Shown in pieces: positions 18,004 to 27,884 of a DNA stretch of 33,407 nt (its first letter is position 1; each line of letters begins with the position of its first letter). The stretch is from an uncultured bacterium (GTDB lineage: Bacteria; Pseudomonadota; Gammaproteobacteria; Burkholderiales; Burkholderiaceae_E): positions 1 to 33,407 of the forward strand of contig CAIZPE010000303.1 of assembly GCA_903934795.1 (NCBI GenBank), given 5' to 3'. The position numbers and the translations under genes are program-made. Under the pieces are notes generated by a model. It searched no databases. It saw only the letters and a list, made by a program, of their open reading frames with translations, and was not told the DNA's origin.

Positions 18004-19272
18004 TCAGGCCTTGATGCGGGCCAGCATGTCGCGCGTGACCAGCGTCACCCCGGTGGGGGTGCGGTAGAAGCGGACCGCGTCGAGGTTCGGGTCCTCGCCG
18101 ATCACCAGGCCCTCGGGAATGCTGACGCGGCTGTCGATGATCGCCCGCGAGATCCGTGCGCCGCGGCCGACCGAGACATCGGGCAGCAGCACCGACCAGT
18201 TCACCCGCGAGTAGGAGTGCACCCGGACATTGGAGTAGAGCACCGAGCGCTCGACATGACCCGACACGATGCACCCGCCTGACACCAGGGACTCGATCGC
18301 GGTGCCGCGGCGGTCATCCTGGTTGTGCACGAACTTGGCCGGCGGCAGCTGCGGCTGGTAGGTCCAGATCGGCCAGCGCGCGTCGTACATGTCGAGCATC
18401 GGCGAGGTGGCGGTGAGGTCGATGTTCGCGTCCCAGTAGGCATCCACCGTGCCGACATCGCGCCAGTAGGGCTTGTCACCCGGCTCGCCGCCGACCGCGC
18501 TCAGCTCGAAGGGGTGGGCATTGGCATCGCCCTGGCGCACCGCGTGCGGGATGATGTCCTTGCCGAAGTCGTGGCTGGAGGCCGGGTCGCGGATGTCGCG
18601 TTCGAGCTCGCGGTAGAGGTAGTCGGCGTTGAAGATGTAGATGCCCATGCTCGCCAGCGCACTGTCGGGCTTGCCCGGCATCGGCGGCGGGTCGGCGGGC
18701 TTCTCGATGAAGTCGGTGATCCGTCGGTTCTCGTCGACGGCCATCACGCCGAAGCCGCGCGCCTCCTGGCGCGGCACCTCGATGCAGGCCACCGTGCACG
18801 GCCTGCCCTTGGCGACATGGTCGGCCAGCATCACCGCGTAATTCATCTTGTAGATGTGATCGCCGGCCAGCACCACGATGTAGTCGGCGCCGTAACTGCG
18901 CAGGATGTCGTGGTTCTGGTAGACCGCGTCGGCCGTGCCGCGGTACCAGCTCGCCTCGTCGATGCGCTGCTGCGCCGGCATGAGGTCGACGAACTCGTTC
19001 ATCTCGCTCTTGAGGAAGGCCCAGCCGCGCTGGATGTGGCGGATCAGGCTGTGGCTCTTGTACTGGGTGAGCACCCCGATGCGCCGCACCCCCGAGTTCA
19101 GGCAGTTGGACAGCGCGAAGTCGATGATGCGGAACTTGCCGCCGAAGTGCACCGCGGGCTTGGCGCGCAGGTCGGTCAGGCTCATCAGCCGGCTGCCGCG
19201 GCCGCCGGCCAGCACCAGGGCCACGGCCCGCTTGGGCAGCTCCAGGCTCAGGGCCAGTTCATTGGGTGTCAC
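18004..19272 (-). CDS. glgC: Glucose-1-phosphate adenylyltransferase paralog 2
   Basis: 422 aa; [67 protein letters not shown]; closely resembles E. coli GlgC. Confidence 0.95.
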   Translation of the reverse strand: MTPNELALSLELPKRAVALVLAGGRGSRLMSLTDLRAKPAVHFGGKFRIIDFALSNCLNSGVRRIGVLTQYKSHSLIRHIQRGWAFLKSEMNEFVDLMPAQQRIDEASWYRGTADAVYQNHDILRSYGADYIVVLAGDHIYKMNYAVMLADHVAKGRPCTVACIEVPRQEARGFGVMAVDENRRITDFIEKPADPPPMPGKPDSALASMGIYIFNADYLYRELERDIRDPASSHDFGKDIIPHAVRQGDANAHPFELSAVGGEPGDKPYWRDVGTVDAYWDANIDLTATSPMLDMYDARWPIWTYQPQLPPAKFVHNQDDRRGTAIESLVSGGCIVSGHVERSVLYSNVRVHSYSRVNWSVLLPDVSVGRGARISRAIIDSRVSIPEGLVIGEDPNLDAVRFYRTPTGVTLVTRDMLARIKA

Positions 19273-19493
19273 GGGACGCTCTCCAGGAAGGCCGAAAGGC
19301 GACGCATCGGCGCATGCTGCACTGCCGCGTCAGGGTGGCGGCGAAGCACCGATCGGCCGCCATTACCCGAGTGGCGCGCTCAGCGAATCAGCGCCGGATT
19401 GAGGGAGAAAAACCACCCCCCAGACGCAGGGTCGCATGGAAATTGCATTCGATGTGGCGTTGCCGCATTGTGGCGATCCGCCGCGCTGCCGGC

Positions 19494-19508
19494 GGTGCGT
19501 GACGCACC
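19494..19508. promoter_or_regulatory. Perfect inverted repeat GGTGCGT-g-ACGCACC upstream of glgP
   Basis: 7-bp arms with 1-nt centre, in the glgC/glgP divergent region, 17 nt before the proposed glgP GTG. Confidence 0.4.
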
Positions 19509-19525
19509 ATCCGTGGGAGAAACCT

Positions 19526-21946
19526 GTGACTGAGCGGCAGCAGCCCGGCCTGGCCGAGGCCATCGACGATCACCTCATCAAGACGGTCGGGGTTTCACCC
19601 GGCCGGGCGGGCCCCATCGACCTCATGCTGGCCACCGCGCAGGTGGCCCGCGAGCAGCTCTCGCGCCGCTGGGTGAACACCCGTGCCCGCGAGCGCGACA
19701 GCCGCGCACGGCGGGTGTACTACCTGTCGATGGAGTTCCTGATCGGCCGCACCCTGTCCAATGCCCTGGGCGCGCTCGACCTGCAGGGGCCGGCGGCCGA
19801 GGGTCTGGTGCAGCATGCCGCGCGGCTCGAGGAGGTGGCCAGCCATGAGCCCGATGCCGGGCTGGGCAATGGCGGCCTGGGCCGGCTGGCGGCGTGCTTC
19901 CTCGACTCGATGGCCACGCTGGGCCTGCCGTCCTTCGGCTACGGCATCCGCTACGAGTACGGCATGTTCGCCCAGGAGATCCAGAACGGCTGCCAGGTGG
20001 AATACCCCGACCCCTGGCTGGCCAGCGGCACGCCCTGGGAGTTCCCGCGCGCCGGGCTGAGCTACCCGGTGCGCTTTGGCGGCTGGGTCGAGCATCAGGG
20101 CGGCCGGCCGGTGTGGCGCGCGGCCGGCGAGGTCGCCGCCAAGGCCTACGACATGGTGGTGCCGGGCCACGGCACCGAGCATGTCAGCACGCTGCGGCTG
20201 TGGCGCGCCGTGGCGCCCGAGCACATCGACCTGCATGCCTTCAATACCGGCGACTATGCCCGCGCCGCCGGGGTCAAGAACGAGTACGAGAACATCTCCT
20301 GGGTGCTGTACCCCAATGACAGCACCCCGGCCGGCCGCGAGCTGCGGCTGCGCCAGGAGTACTTCTTCGTGGCCGCCTCGGTGCAGGACATCATCGCCCG
20401 CCACCTGGAGGAGCACGGCACGCTCGCCAACCTGCATCGCCATGTCGCCATCCACCTGAACGACACCCATCCCGCGGTGGCGGTGCCCGAACTGATGCGG
20501 CTGCTCTGCGACGAGCACGGCATGGACTGGGACGCGGCCTGGGCGATCGCCGGCGAGGTCTTCTCCTACACCAACCACACCCTGATGCCCGAGGCGCTGG
20601 AGACCTGGCCGGTATCCCTGGTGCAGCATGTGCTGCCGCGCCACCTCGAGATCATCTTCCGCATCAACCAGGCCTTCCTCGACATGGCCGCCCGCGTGCG
20701 GCCGGGCGATGTCGGCTTCCTGGCCCGGCTGTCACTGATCGACGAGACCGGCGAGCGCCGGGTGCGCATGGCCCACCTGTGCATCGTCGGCAGCCATCAG
20801 GTCAATGGCGTGTCGGCCCTGCACTCCGATCTGCTGGTGCGCACCATCTTCGCCGACTTCGCCGCGCTCTGGCCGCAGCGCTTCACCAATGTCACCAACG
20901 GCGTCACGCCGCGGCGCTGGCTGGCCCAGGCCAACCCTGGCCTGGGCGGGCTGCTCGACCGCGTCCTGAGCCCCGCCTGGCGGCTCGACCTCGATCGCCT
21001 CGCGCAGCTGCGCGAGCTGGCGGGTGACGCCGCGTTCCGCGAGGACTTCGCCGCGGTCAAGCGCGCCTGCAAGCTGCGTCTCGCGCAGCGGGTGGCCCGC
21101 GTGGCCGGCGTGGTGATCGACCCGGACAGCCTCTTCGATGTGCAGGTCAAGCGGATCCACGAGTACAAGCGCCAGCTGCTCAACCTGCTGCATGTGGTCC
21201 ACCGCTACCAGGCCATCCTCGCCAACCCGGCGGCCGACTGGGTGCCGCGCACGGTGATCTTCGCCGGCAAGGCTGCGTCCTCGTACGCGATGGCCAAGAA
21301 CATCATCCGCCTGATCCACGATGCGGCCTCGGTGATCAATGCCGATCCGCGGGTGGCCGGACGGCTGCGGGTAGCCTTCCTGCCCAACTATGGCGTGTCG
21401 CTGGCCGAGGTGATCATGCCCGGGGCCGAGCTCTCGCAGCAGATCAGCACCGCGGGCACCGAGGCCTCGGGCACCGGCAACATGAAGCTCGCGCTCAACG
21501 GCGCGCTCACCATCGGCACCGACGACGGCGCTAACATCGAGATCCGCGAACGGGTGGGCGACGAGAACATCTTCATCTTCGGTCTGCGCACGCCCGAGGT
21601 CCAGGCGCTGCGCGCCCAGGGCTACCAGCCGATGCGGCTCTACGAGGGCAATCCGGCGCTGCGCCAGGTGCTCGATGCGATCGCGGGCGGCGCCTTCTCA
21701 CCCGAGGAGCCGGGCCGTCACCGCGGCGTGGTCGATTCCCTGCTCTGGGGGGGCGACCACTATCTGCTGCTGGCCGATTTCGCCGACTACCTCCAGGCGC
21801 AGGCCCGCGTCGACCAGCTCTACCGTCGGCCTGCCGACTGGACCGCACGAGCCATCGCCAATGTCGCCGGCATGGGCGCGTTCTCCTCGGACCGCAGCAT
21901 CCGCGAATACGCCAGCCGCATCTGGCGGGTCGAGCCGCTGCGGTGA
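19526..21946 (+). CDS. glgP: Glycogen/starch phosphorylase
   Basis: [88 protein letters not shown] start proposed at 19526 after GGGAGA. Confidence 0.94.
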   Translation: MTERQQPGLAEAIDDHLIKTVGVSPGRAGPIDLMLATAQVAREQLSRRWVNTRARERDSRARRVYYLSMEFLIGRTLSNALGALDLQGPAAEGLVQHAARLEEVASHEPDAGLGNGGLGRLAACFLDSMATLGLPSFGYGIRYEYGMFAQEIQNGCQVEYPDPWLASGTPWEFPRAGLSYPVRFGGWVEHQGGRPVWRAAGEVAAKAYDMVVPGHGTEHVSTLRLWRAVAPEHIDLHAFNTGDYARAAGVKNEYENISWVLYPNDSTPAGRELRLRQEYFFVAASVQDIIARHLEEHGTLANLHRHVAIHLNDTHPAVAVPELMRLLCDEHGMDWDAAWAIAGEVFSYTNHTLMPEALETWPVSLVQHVLPRHLEIIFRINQAFLDMAARVRPGDVGFLARLSLIDETGERRVRMAHLCIVGSHQVNGVSALHSDLLVRTIFADFAALWPQRFTNVTNGVTPRRWLAQANPGLGGLLDRVLSPAWRLDLDRLAQLRELAGDAAFREDFAAVKRACKLRLAQRVARVAGVVIDPDSLFDVQVKRIHEYKRQLLNLLHVVHRYQAILANPAADWVPRTVIFAGKAASSYAMAKNIIRLIHDAASVINADPRVAGRLRVAFLPNYGVSLAEVIMPGAELSQQISTAGTEASGTGNMKLALNGALTIGTDDGANIEIRERVGDENIFIFGLRTPEVQALRAQGYQPMRLYEGNPALRQVLDAIAGGAFSPEEPGRHRGVVDSLLWGGDHYLLLADFADYLQAQARVDQLYRRPADWTARAIANVAGMGAFSSDRSIREYASRIWRVEPLR

Positions 21947-24120
21947 GCCCCGAAGACCTCGCTGCCCTCCTCGAGGCCCGGCATGCCGATCCCTTCGGCG
22001 TGCTCGGGCCGCATCCGGATGGCGCGGGGGCCTGGTGCCTGCGGGCCTTCCTTCCCGGCGCACAGGCGGTATGGGCCGTCGCTGCGGCGGGCGCGCCGGC
22101 GCTGGCCGATCTGCTCTGCGTGCATCCCGACGGCGTCTTCGAGGGCCGCCTGCCCGCGCTGCCGCCTGGCGGCTATCGGCTGCGGGTGAACTGGCCGGGC
22201 GCGCCCGCGGCGCTGATCGACGATCCCTACCGCTTCGGCCCGGTGCTCGGCGAGCTCGATGCCTGGCTGCTTGCCGAGGGCACGCATCTGCGGCCGGCCG
22301 AGGCGCTCGGCGCGGCGCCCTGCGAACACGGCGGCCGGCCGGGCACGCGCTTCGCGGTCTGGGCACCCAACGCCGCGCGGGTGAGCGTGGTCGGCGACTT
22401 CAACCACTGGGACGGCCGGCGCCACCCGATGCGGCTGCGTCGCGAGTGCGGCGTGTGGGAGATCTTCCTGCCCGATGTCGGCGAGGGCGCGCGCTACAAG
22501 TACGAGATCCGCGCCGCCGATGGCCGGGTGCTGCCGCACAAGGCCGACCCGGTCGCGCTGCGCGCCGAGCTGCGCCCGGCCACCGCCAGCGTGGTCTCGG
22601 TGCTGCCGCCGCGGCTGCCGCCCGACGAGGCGCGAGGCCGGGCCAATGCCCGCGGCGCGCCGATGAGCATCTACGAGGTGCATGTCGGCTCGTGGCGGCG
22701 GCCGGCCGACCAGCCCGCGGGCTTCCTGGACTGGGACGCGCTCGCCGACACGCTGGTGCCCTATGCCGCCGACCTGGGCTTCACCCACCTGGAGCTGCTG
22801 CCGGTCAACGAACATCCCTTCGACGGCTCCTGGGGCTATCAGCCCACCGGCCTGTTCGCGCCGAGCGCCCGCTTCGGCGATCCCGACGGCCTGCGCCGCT
22901 TCATCGCCCGCAGCCATGCCGCCGGCCTGGGCGTGCTGCTCGACTGGGTGCCCGGGCACTTTCCGGCCGATGCCCACGGCCTGGCCGAGTTCGACGGCAC
23001 CCGGCTCTACGAGCATGCCGATCCGCGCGAGGGCGTGCACCGCGACTGGCACACCCTGATCTACAACTTTGGCCGCACCGAGGTGCGCAACTTCCTGATC
23101 GGCAACGCCCTGCACTGGCTCGAGCGCTTCGGCGCCGACGGCCTGCGGGTGGATGCGGTGGCCTCGATGCTCTATCGCGACTACAGCCGGCCGCCGGGCG
23201 AGTGGCTGCCCAATGCCCAGGGCGGCCGCGAGAACCTCGAGGCGATCGACTTCCTCAAGCGCCTGAATGCCGTGCTCGGCGCCGAGCGTCCGCAGGCGGT
23301 GACCATCGCCGAGGAGTCCACCGCCTTCCCGGGGGTCTCGCGGCCGGTGCATCTCGGTGGACTGGGCTTCCACTACAAGTGGAACATGGGCTGGATGAAC
23401 GACACGCTGTCCTACATCGGGCGCAACCCCGTGCACCGCGTGCACCACCACCACCAGCTCACCTTCGGACTGATGTACGCGTTCAGCGAGAACTTCGTGC
23501 TGCCCATCTCGCATGACGAGGTGGTGCACGGCAAGGGCTCGCTGCTCGGCCGCATGCCGGGTGATCGCTGGCAGCGCCTGGCCAATCTTCGCGCCTACCT
23601 CGCCTTCCTGTTCGGCCACCCCGGCAAGAAGCTGCTGTTCATGGGCTGCGAGTTCGGCCAGGAGCGCGAGTGGAACCACGACGCCGAGCTCGACTGGGGC
23701 CTGCTTGCCGACCCGGCGCATGCCGGGGTGCAGCAGCTGGTGCGCGACCTGAACCGGTTGCACCGGACGCTGCCCGCGCTGCATGAGCTCGACTGCGAGC
23801 CGGCCGGCTTCGAGTGGATCGACCACACCGACGCGCAGGCCTCGGTGATCGCCTTCCTGCGCCGCGCCCGCGAGGGCCCGCCGGTGCTGGTGGTGTGCAA
23901 CTTCACGCCGGTGGTGCGGCACGGCTACCGGCTCGGCGTGCCGGCGCCCGGTGTCTGGCGCGAGCGGCTGAACACCGATTCCCGCCACTACGGCGGCAGC
24001 GATGTCGGCGCGGCCTGGGGCGTACTCACCGCGCAGGCTGCGCCTGCGCACGGCCGGCCCTGGTCGCTGGCCATGGATCTGCCGCCGCTGGCCGTGGTGT
24101 TCCTGGAGCACGCGCCGTGA
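21943..24120 (+). CDS. glgB: 1,4-alpha-glucan branching enzyme
   Basis: 725 aa; [67 protein letters not shown] start overlaps glgP stop (GTGA). Confidence 0.96.
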   Translation: MSPEDLAALLEARHADPFGVLGPHPDGAGAWCLRAFLPGAQAVWAVAAAGAPALADLLCVHPDGVFEGRLPALPPGGYRLRVNWPGAPAALIDDPYRFGPVLGELDAWLLAEGTHLRPAEALGAAPCEHGGRPGTRFAVWAPNAARVSVVGDFNHWDGRRHPMRLRRECGVWEIFLPDVGEGARYKYEIRAADGRVLPHKADPVALRAELRPATASVVSVLPPRLPPDEARGRANARGAPMSIYEVHVGSWRRPADQPAGFLDWDALADTLVPYAADLGFTHLELLPVNEHPFDGSWGYQPTGLFAPSARFGDPDGLRRFIARSHAAGLGVLLDWVPGHFPADAHGLAEFDGTRLYEHADPREGVHRDWHTLIYNFGRTEVRNFLIGNALHWLERFGADGLRVDAVASMLYRDYSRPPGEWLPNAQGGRENLEAIDFLKRLNAVLGAERPQAVTIAEESTAFPGVSRPVHLGGLGFHYKWNMGWMNDTLSYIGRNPVHRVHHHHQLTFGLMYAFSENFVLPISHDEVVHGKGSLLGRMPGDRWQRLANLRAYLAFLFGHPGKKLLFMGCEFGQEREWNHDAELDWGLLADPAHAGVQQLVRDLNRLHRTLPALHELDCEPAGFEWIDHTDAQASVIAFLRRAREGPPVLVVCNFTPVVRHGYRLGVPAPGVWRERLNTDSRHYGGSDVGAAWGVLTAQAAPAHGRPWSLAMDLPPLAVVFLEHAP

Positions 24121-26129
24121 GCCTGCTGCCGGGCCGGCCCTGGCCGCTGGGCGCGCACTGGGACGGCGGCGGCGTGAACGTCGCGGTGTTCTCGGCCCAC
24201 GCCCAGCGCATCGAGCTGTGCCTGTTCGACGACAGCGGCGAGCATGAGCTCAGCCGGCAGCGGTTGCCCGCGCACAGCCGCGATGTCTTTCACGGCTATC
24301 TGCCGGACGCGGGCCCGGGGCTGGTCTACGGCCTGCGTGCCCACGGCCCGCAGCGTCCTGATGACGGCCACTGCTTCGATCCCGACCAGCTGCTGCTCGA
24401 CCCCTGGGCGCGCGAGCTGGTCGGGCAGCCCGATGGCCTGCGCGCACCGCGGGCCCGCGTGGTGGCCGACGAGGCCGAGCCCGGCGGCTATCTGAGGCCC
24501 TGGCACGACAGCGCCGATCTCCTGCTCTACGAGCTGCATGTCAAGGGCTTCACCCGCCTGCACCCCGAGGTGCCCGAGCCGCTGCGCGGCACCTTCGCCG
24601 GCCTGGCCCATCCGGCGGCGATCGCCCACCTGCAGCGCCTGGGGGTCACCGCCGTGAGCCTGCTGCCGGTGCAGCAGCACCTGAGCGAAGCCCGGCTCAC
24701 CCGCCTGGGCCTGGTCAACTACTGGGGCTACAACACCCTGGGCTTCTTCTGCCCTGATCCGCGCCTGGCCGCCAGCGCCGCGCAGGGCGGGCGCGCGGTG
24801 CGCGACGAGTTCCGCGCGATGGTGCGCGCGCTGCACGGCGCCGGCATCGAGGTGATCCTCGATGTGGTCTTCAACCACACCGCGGAGGGCGACGAGACCG
24901 GTCCCACGCTGAGCTGGCGCGGGCTCGACAACCGCTCCTGGTACCGCGTGCCGCACGATCAGCCCGGCCGCTACATCAACGACACCGGCTGCGGCAACAC
25001 GCTCGACCTGCGCCAGCCGCGGGTGCTGCAGTTCGTCATGGATTGCCTGCGCCACTGGGTGCGCGAGATGCAGGTCGATGGTTTCCGCTTCGACCTCGCC
25101 ACCGTGCTCGCCCGTGGCGATCACGGCTTCGATGCGCAGGCGCCGTTCTTTCGCGCCATCGCTCAGGACCCGGTGCTCGCCGGTGTGCGCCTGATCGCCG
25201 AGCCCTGGGATGTCGGCCCGGGCGGCTACCAGCTCGGCGGCTTTCCGCATGGCTGGCTGGAGTGGAACGACCGCTTTCGCGACACCATGCGCCGCTGGTG
25301 GCTGCGCGGTCATGTGGCCCGAGGTGAGTTCGCGCAGCGGCTGTGCGCCTCGTCGGACCTGTTCCACCGCCGTCATCGGCTGCCCGCCGATTCCGTCAAC
25401 TATGTGGTGTCACACGACGGCTTCACGCTGCGCGACCTCGTCACCTGGCAGCACCGGCGCAATCAGGCCAATGGCGAGGACAACCGCGACGGCCATGTCG
25501 ACAACCTGGGCTGCAACTTCGGCCTCGAGGGCGAGCCGGCCCCGCCCGAGGTGACGGCGGTGCGCGATCGCGCCCGCCGTGCGCTGCTGGCCACGGTGCT
25601 GCTGTCACAGGGCACACCCATGCTGGCCGCCGGCGACGAGCTCGGCCATACCCAGGGCGGCAACAACAATCCCTACTGCCAGGACAACGCCACCACCTGG
25701 ATCGACTGGTCGCAGGCCGACCAGACCCTCATCGCCTTCGTCGCCCGCGTGGCCGCGCTGCGTCGCGCGCATCTGCCGCTGGCCAACCACTGGTACACCG
25801 GCACGGCCGGCCATGGCGGCCGCGCCGATCTCGCCTGGCTCACCGCCGAGGGCGAGCCGCTGCACGGCGATGCCTGGCACCTGCCCGATGGCCGCTGCCT
25901 GGCGGCGCTGATCGGCGCGCCCGGCCGCTGCCCCGACGGCCATCAGGCCGCGCTGCTGCTGCTGGTCAACGGTGATGCCGAGCTCGCGCCATTCCGCCTG
26001 CCGGCTGGCCGCTGGCAGTGCCTGCTCGACAGCAGCCAGGCCGATGGCGCGCCAGCCGATGAGTCACCGGCGCGGGCGATGCTGACGGTGCCCGGTCATG
26101 CGCTGCTGCTGCTGCGGGAGCTGCCATGA
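24117..26129 (+). CDS. glgX: Glycogen debranching enzyme
   Basis: [76 protein letters not shown] start overlaps glgB stop. Confidence 0.95.
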   Translation: MSLLPGRPWPLGAHWDGGGVNVAVFSAHAQRIELCLFDDSGEHELSRQRLPAHSRDVFHGYLPDAGPGLVYGLRAHGPQRPDDGHCFDPDQLLLDPWARELVGQPDGLRAPRARVVADEAEPGGYLRPWHDSADLLLYELHVKGFTRLHPEVPEPLRGTFAGLAHPAAIAHLQRLGVTAVSLLPVQQHLSEARLTRLGLVNYWGYNTLGFFCPDPRLAASAAQGGRAVRDEFRAMVRALHGAGIEVILDVVFNHTAEGDETGPTLSWRGLDNRSWYRVPHDQPGRYINDTGCGNTLDLRQPRVLQFVMDCLRHWVREMQVDGFRFDLATVLARGDHGFDAQAPFFRAIAQDPVLAGVRLIAEPWDVGPGGYQLGGFPHGWLEWNDRFRDTMRRWWLRGHVARGEFAQRLCASSDLFHRRHRLPADSVNYVVSHDGFTLRDLVTWQHRRNQANGEDNRDGHVDNLGCNFGLEGEPAPPEVTAVRDRARRALLATVLLSQGTPMLAAGDELGHTQGGNNNPYCQDNATTWIDWSQADQTLIAFVARVAALRRAHLPLANHWYTGTAGHGGRADLAWLTAEGEPLHGDAWHLPDGRCLAALIGAPGRCPDGHQAALLLLVNGDAELAPFRLPAGRWQCLLDSSQADGAPADESPARAMLTVPGHALLLLRELP

Positions 26130-27634
26130 GGCTGCCGCGCGCCAGCGGCGTGCTGCTGCACCCCACCTCGCTGCCCGGACCGCACGGCAGCGGCGATCTG
26201 GGGCCGGCCGCCTATCACTTCGTCGACTGGCTGGTGAGCGCCGGCCAGCGGCTGTGGCAGGTGCTGCCGCTGGGCTGCATCGGGCCGGGGCACTCGCCCT
26301 ACATGAGCGCCTCGGCCTTTGCCGGCAACCCGCTGCTGATCGACCTGGAGGAGTTGCGCCGCCATGGCTGGCTCTCCGAGGACGCACTTGCGGCGCAGTC
26401 TGGATTTCGCGATGACCGGATCGACCACACCGTGGTCGGGCCCTGGCGCATGGCGCAGCTCGCCCGGGCCCATGCCGGATTCGAGGCTCGGGCCAGCGCC
26501 CATGATCGCGAGGCCTTCGCGGCCTGGCGCCGGCAGCAGGCCGACTGGCTGGATGACTTCGCCCTGTTCATGGCGCTGGTCGATGCCCGGCCGATGCTCG
26601 CCTGGGCCGACTGGCCCGCACCGCTCGTCCGGCGCGAGCCGTCGGCGCTGCGCGAGGCCGCCCGCGAGCATCACCATCGGGTGGCCTTCTGGGCCTTCAC
26701 GCAATGGTGCTTCGACCGGCAGTGGGCGGCGCTGCGCGCCTACGCGGCGCAGCGCGGTGTGCGCCTGGTGGGCGACATGCCGATCTTCGTCGCCTGGCAC
26801 AGCGCCGATGTCTGGGCCCACCAGTCCCTGTTCGATCTCGATGCGCGGGGCTGGCCACGGGTGGTGGCCGGTGTGCCGCCCGACTTCTTCAGCGAGACCG
26901 GTCAGCGCTGGGGCAACCCGCTCTATCGCTGGCCGGCGCATGCCGCCCAGGGCCATGCCTGGTGGATCGCCCGGGTGCGCCGCTGCTTCGCGCAGGCCGA
27001 CATCGTGCGCATCGACCACTTCCGCGGCTTTGCCGCGCACTGGGAGATCCCGGCCGATGCGCCCACCGCGGTGGCCGGCCGCTGGATGCCGGGCCCGGGC
27101 GCGGCGCTCTTCGATGCGATCCGTGCAGCGCTCGGTCCGCTGCCGGTGATCGCCGAGGACCTGGGGGTGATCACCGACGACGTGGTAGCCCTGCGTCACC
27201 GATTCGCGCTCCCCGGCATGCGCATCCTGCAGTTCGCCTTCGGCGGCGACGCCGGCAACGCCTACCTGCCGCACAACCACGAACCCGACAGCGTGGTCTA
27301 CACCGGCACCCACGACAACGACACCACCCTGGGCTGGTGGGCTGGCGCGGCCGAGCCGGTTCGCCGACATGTCCGCCGGTACCCCGGGCGAGCCGCCGAC
27401 GATGCCGCCGGCGATGTCCATGTGCACCTGGAGCTGATCCGGCTGGCGCTGGCCAGCGTGGCCGACACCGCCATCGTGCCGATGCAGGATGTGCTCGGCC
27501 TGGGCGTCGGGCATCGCATGAACACCCCGGGCGAGGCGCAGGGCTGCTGGGCATGGCGCTTCAGCTGGGCTCAGGTCCATGAAGGCCATGCCGGGCGGCT
27601 GCGCGAGATGGTGTCGCTCTACGGGCGTGGCTGA
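26126..27634 (+). CDS. malQ: 4-alpha-glucanotransferase (amylomaltase)
   Basis: 502 aa; RASGVLLHPTSLPGPHGSGDLG, SPYMSASAFAGNPLLIDL, RIDHFRGFAAHWEIPA, IAEDLGVITDDV, YTGTHDNDTTLGWW; ATG overlaps glgX stop. Confidence 0.95.
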   Translation: MRLPRASGVLLHPTSLPGPHGSGDLGPAAYHFVDWLVSAGQRLWQVLPLGCIGPGHSPYMSASAFAGNPLLIDLEELRRHGWLSEDALAAQSGFRDDRIDHTVVGPWRMAQLARAHAGFEARASAHDREAFAAWRRQQADWLDDFALFMALVDARPMLAWADWPAPLVRREPSALREAAREHHHRVAFWAFTQWCFDRQWAALRAYAAQRGVRLVGDMPIFVAWHSADVWAHQSLFDLDARGWPRVVAGVPPDFFSETGQRWGNPLYRWPAHAAQGHAWWIARVRRCFAQADIVRIDHFRGFAAHWEIPADAPTAVAGRWMPGPGAALFDAIRAALGPLPVIAEDLGVITDDVVALRHRFALPGMRILQFAFGGDAGNAYLPHNHEPDSVVYTGTHDNDTTLGWWAGAAEPVRRHVRRYPGRAADDAAGDVHVHLELIRLALASVADTAIVPMQDVLGLGVGHRMNTPGEAQGCWAWRFSWAQVHEGHAGRLREMVSLYGRG

Positions 27635-27706
27635 GCCAGCCTGTGCGGAAAGTCACGACGCGATGAGGGATTTGCCCGCATCCTCGGTGGGTCTGGACAT
27701 TCCTGA

Positions 27707-27802
27707 CCAGACGACTTCCTGGGCAAACCCGTCGAAAGGCGGGGACGCAAATCCACCGGCCTGACCCGCAGATGCGGCATGGCAGCGGGGCTGCCGGTGG
27801 CG
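27707..27802 (+). ncRNA. Cyclic-di-GMP-I (GEMM-I) riboswitch aptamer
   Basis: GGGCAAACCCGTCGAAAGGCGGGGACGCAAATCCACCGGCCTGACCC...GGCAGCGGGGCTGCCGGTGG closely follows the GEMM-I signature (GGGCAAACC-stem-GAAA-stem-GGGACGCAAAGCC-CCGGCCU...GGUAGCGGGGUUACCGAUGG); perfect CCCGUC/GGCGGG stem capped by the GAAA tetraloop. Confidence 0.9.
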
Positions 27803-27860
27803 AGCCGCGCGATCCTCCCTCTCGGGCGGGCCGCAGCGCCCACTGCGAATGCGTGGCCCG

Positions 27861-27879
27861 GGTCCTCATCGGAGCGACC
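27861..27879 (+). promoter_or_regulatory. Shine-Dalgarno-sequestering hairpin (candidate riboswitch expression platform)
   Basis: GGTCCTC-ATCG-GAG(C)GACC, 7 bp with a single bulged C; 3' arm/loop covers GGAG at 27871-27874, upstream of ATG 27885. Confidence 0.5.
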
Positions 27880-27884
27880 AGGCC

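Noticed and set aside
21675-24111. ORFs 21675..23516 (+) and 21820..24111 (-)
   Set aside because: Alternative frames of glgB with no motif content; glgB itself is unambiguous.
27640-27700. Second (tandem) GEMM aptamer suggested by AGTCACGACGCGATGAGGG upstream
   Set aside because: Lacks the GAAA tetraloop stem and GGGACGCAAA core; too degenerate to support.
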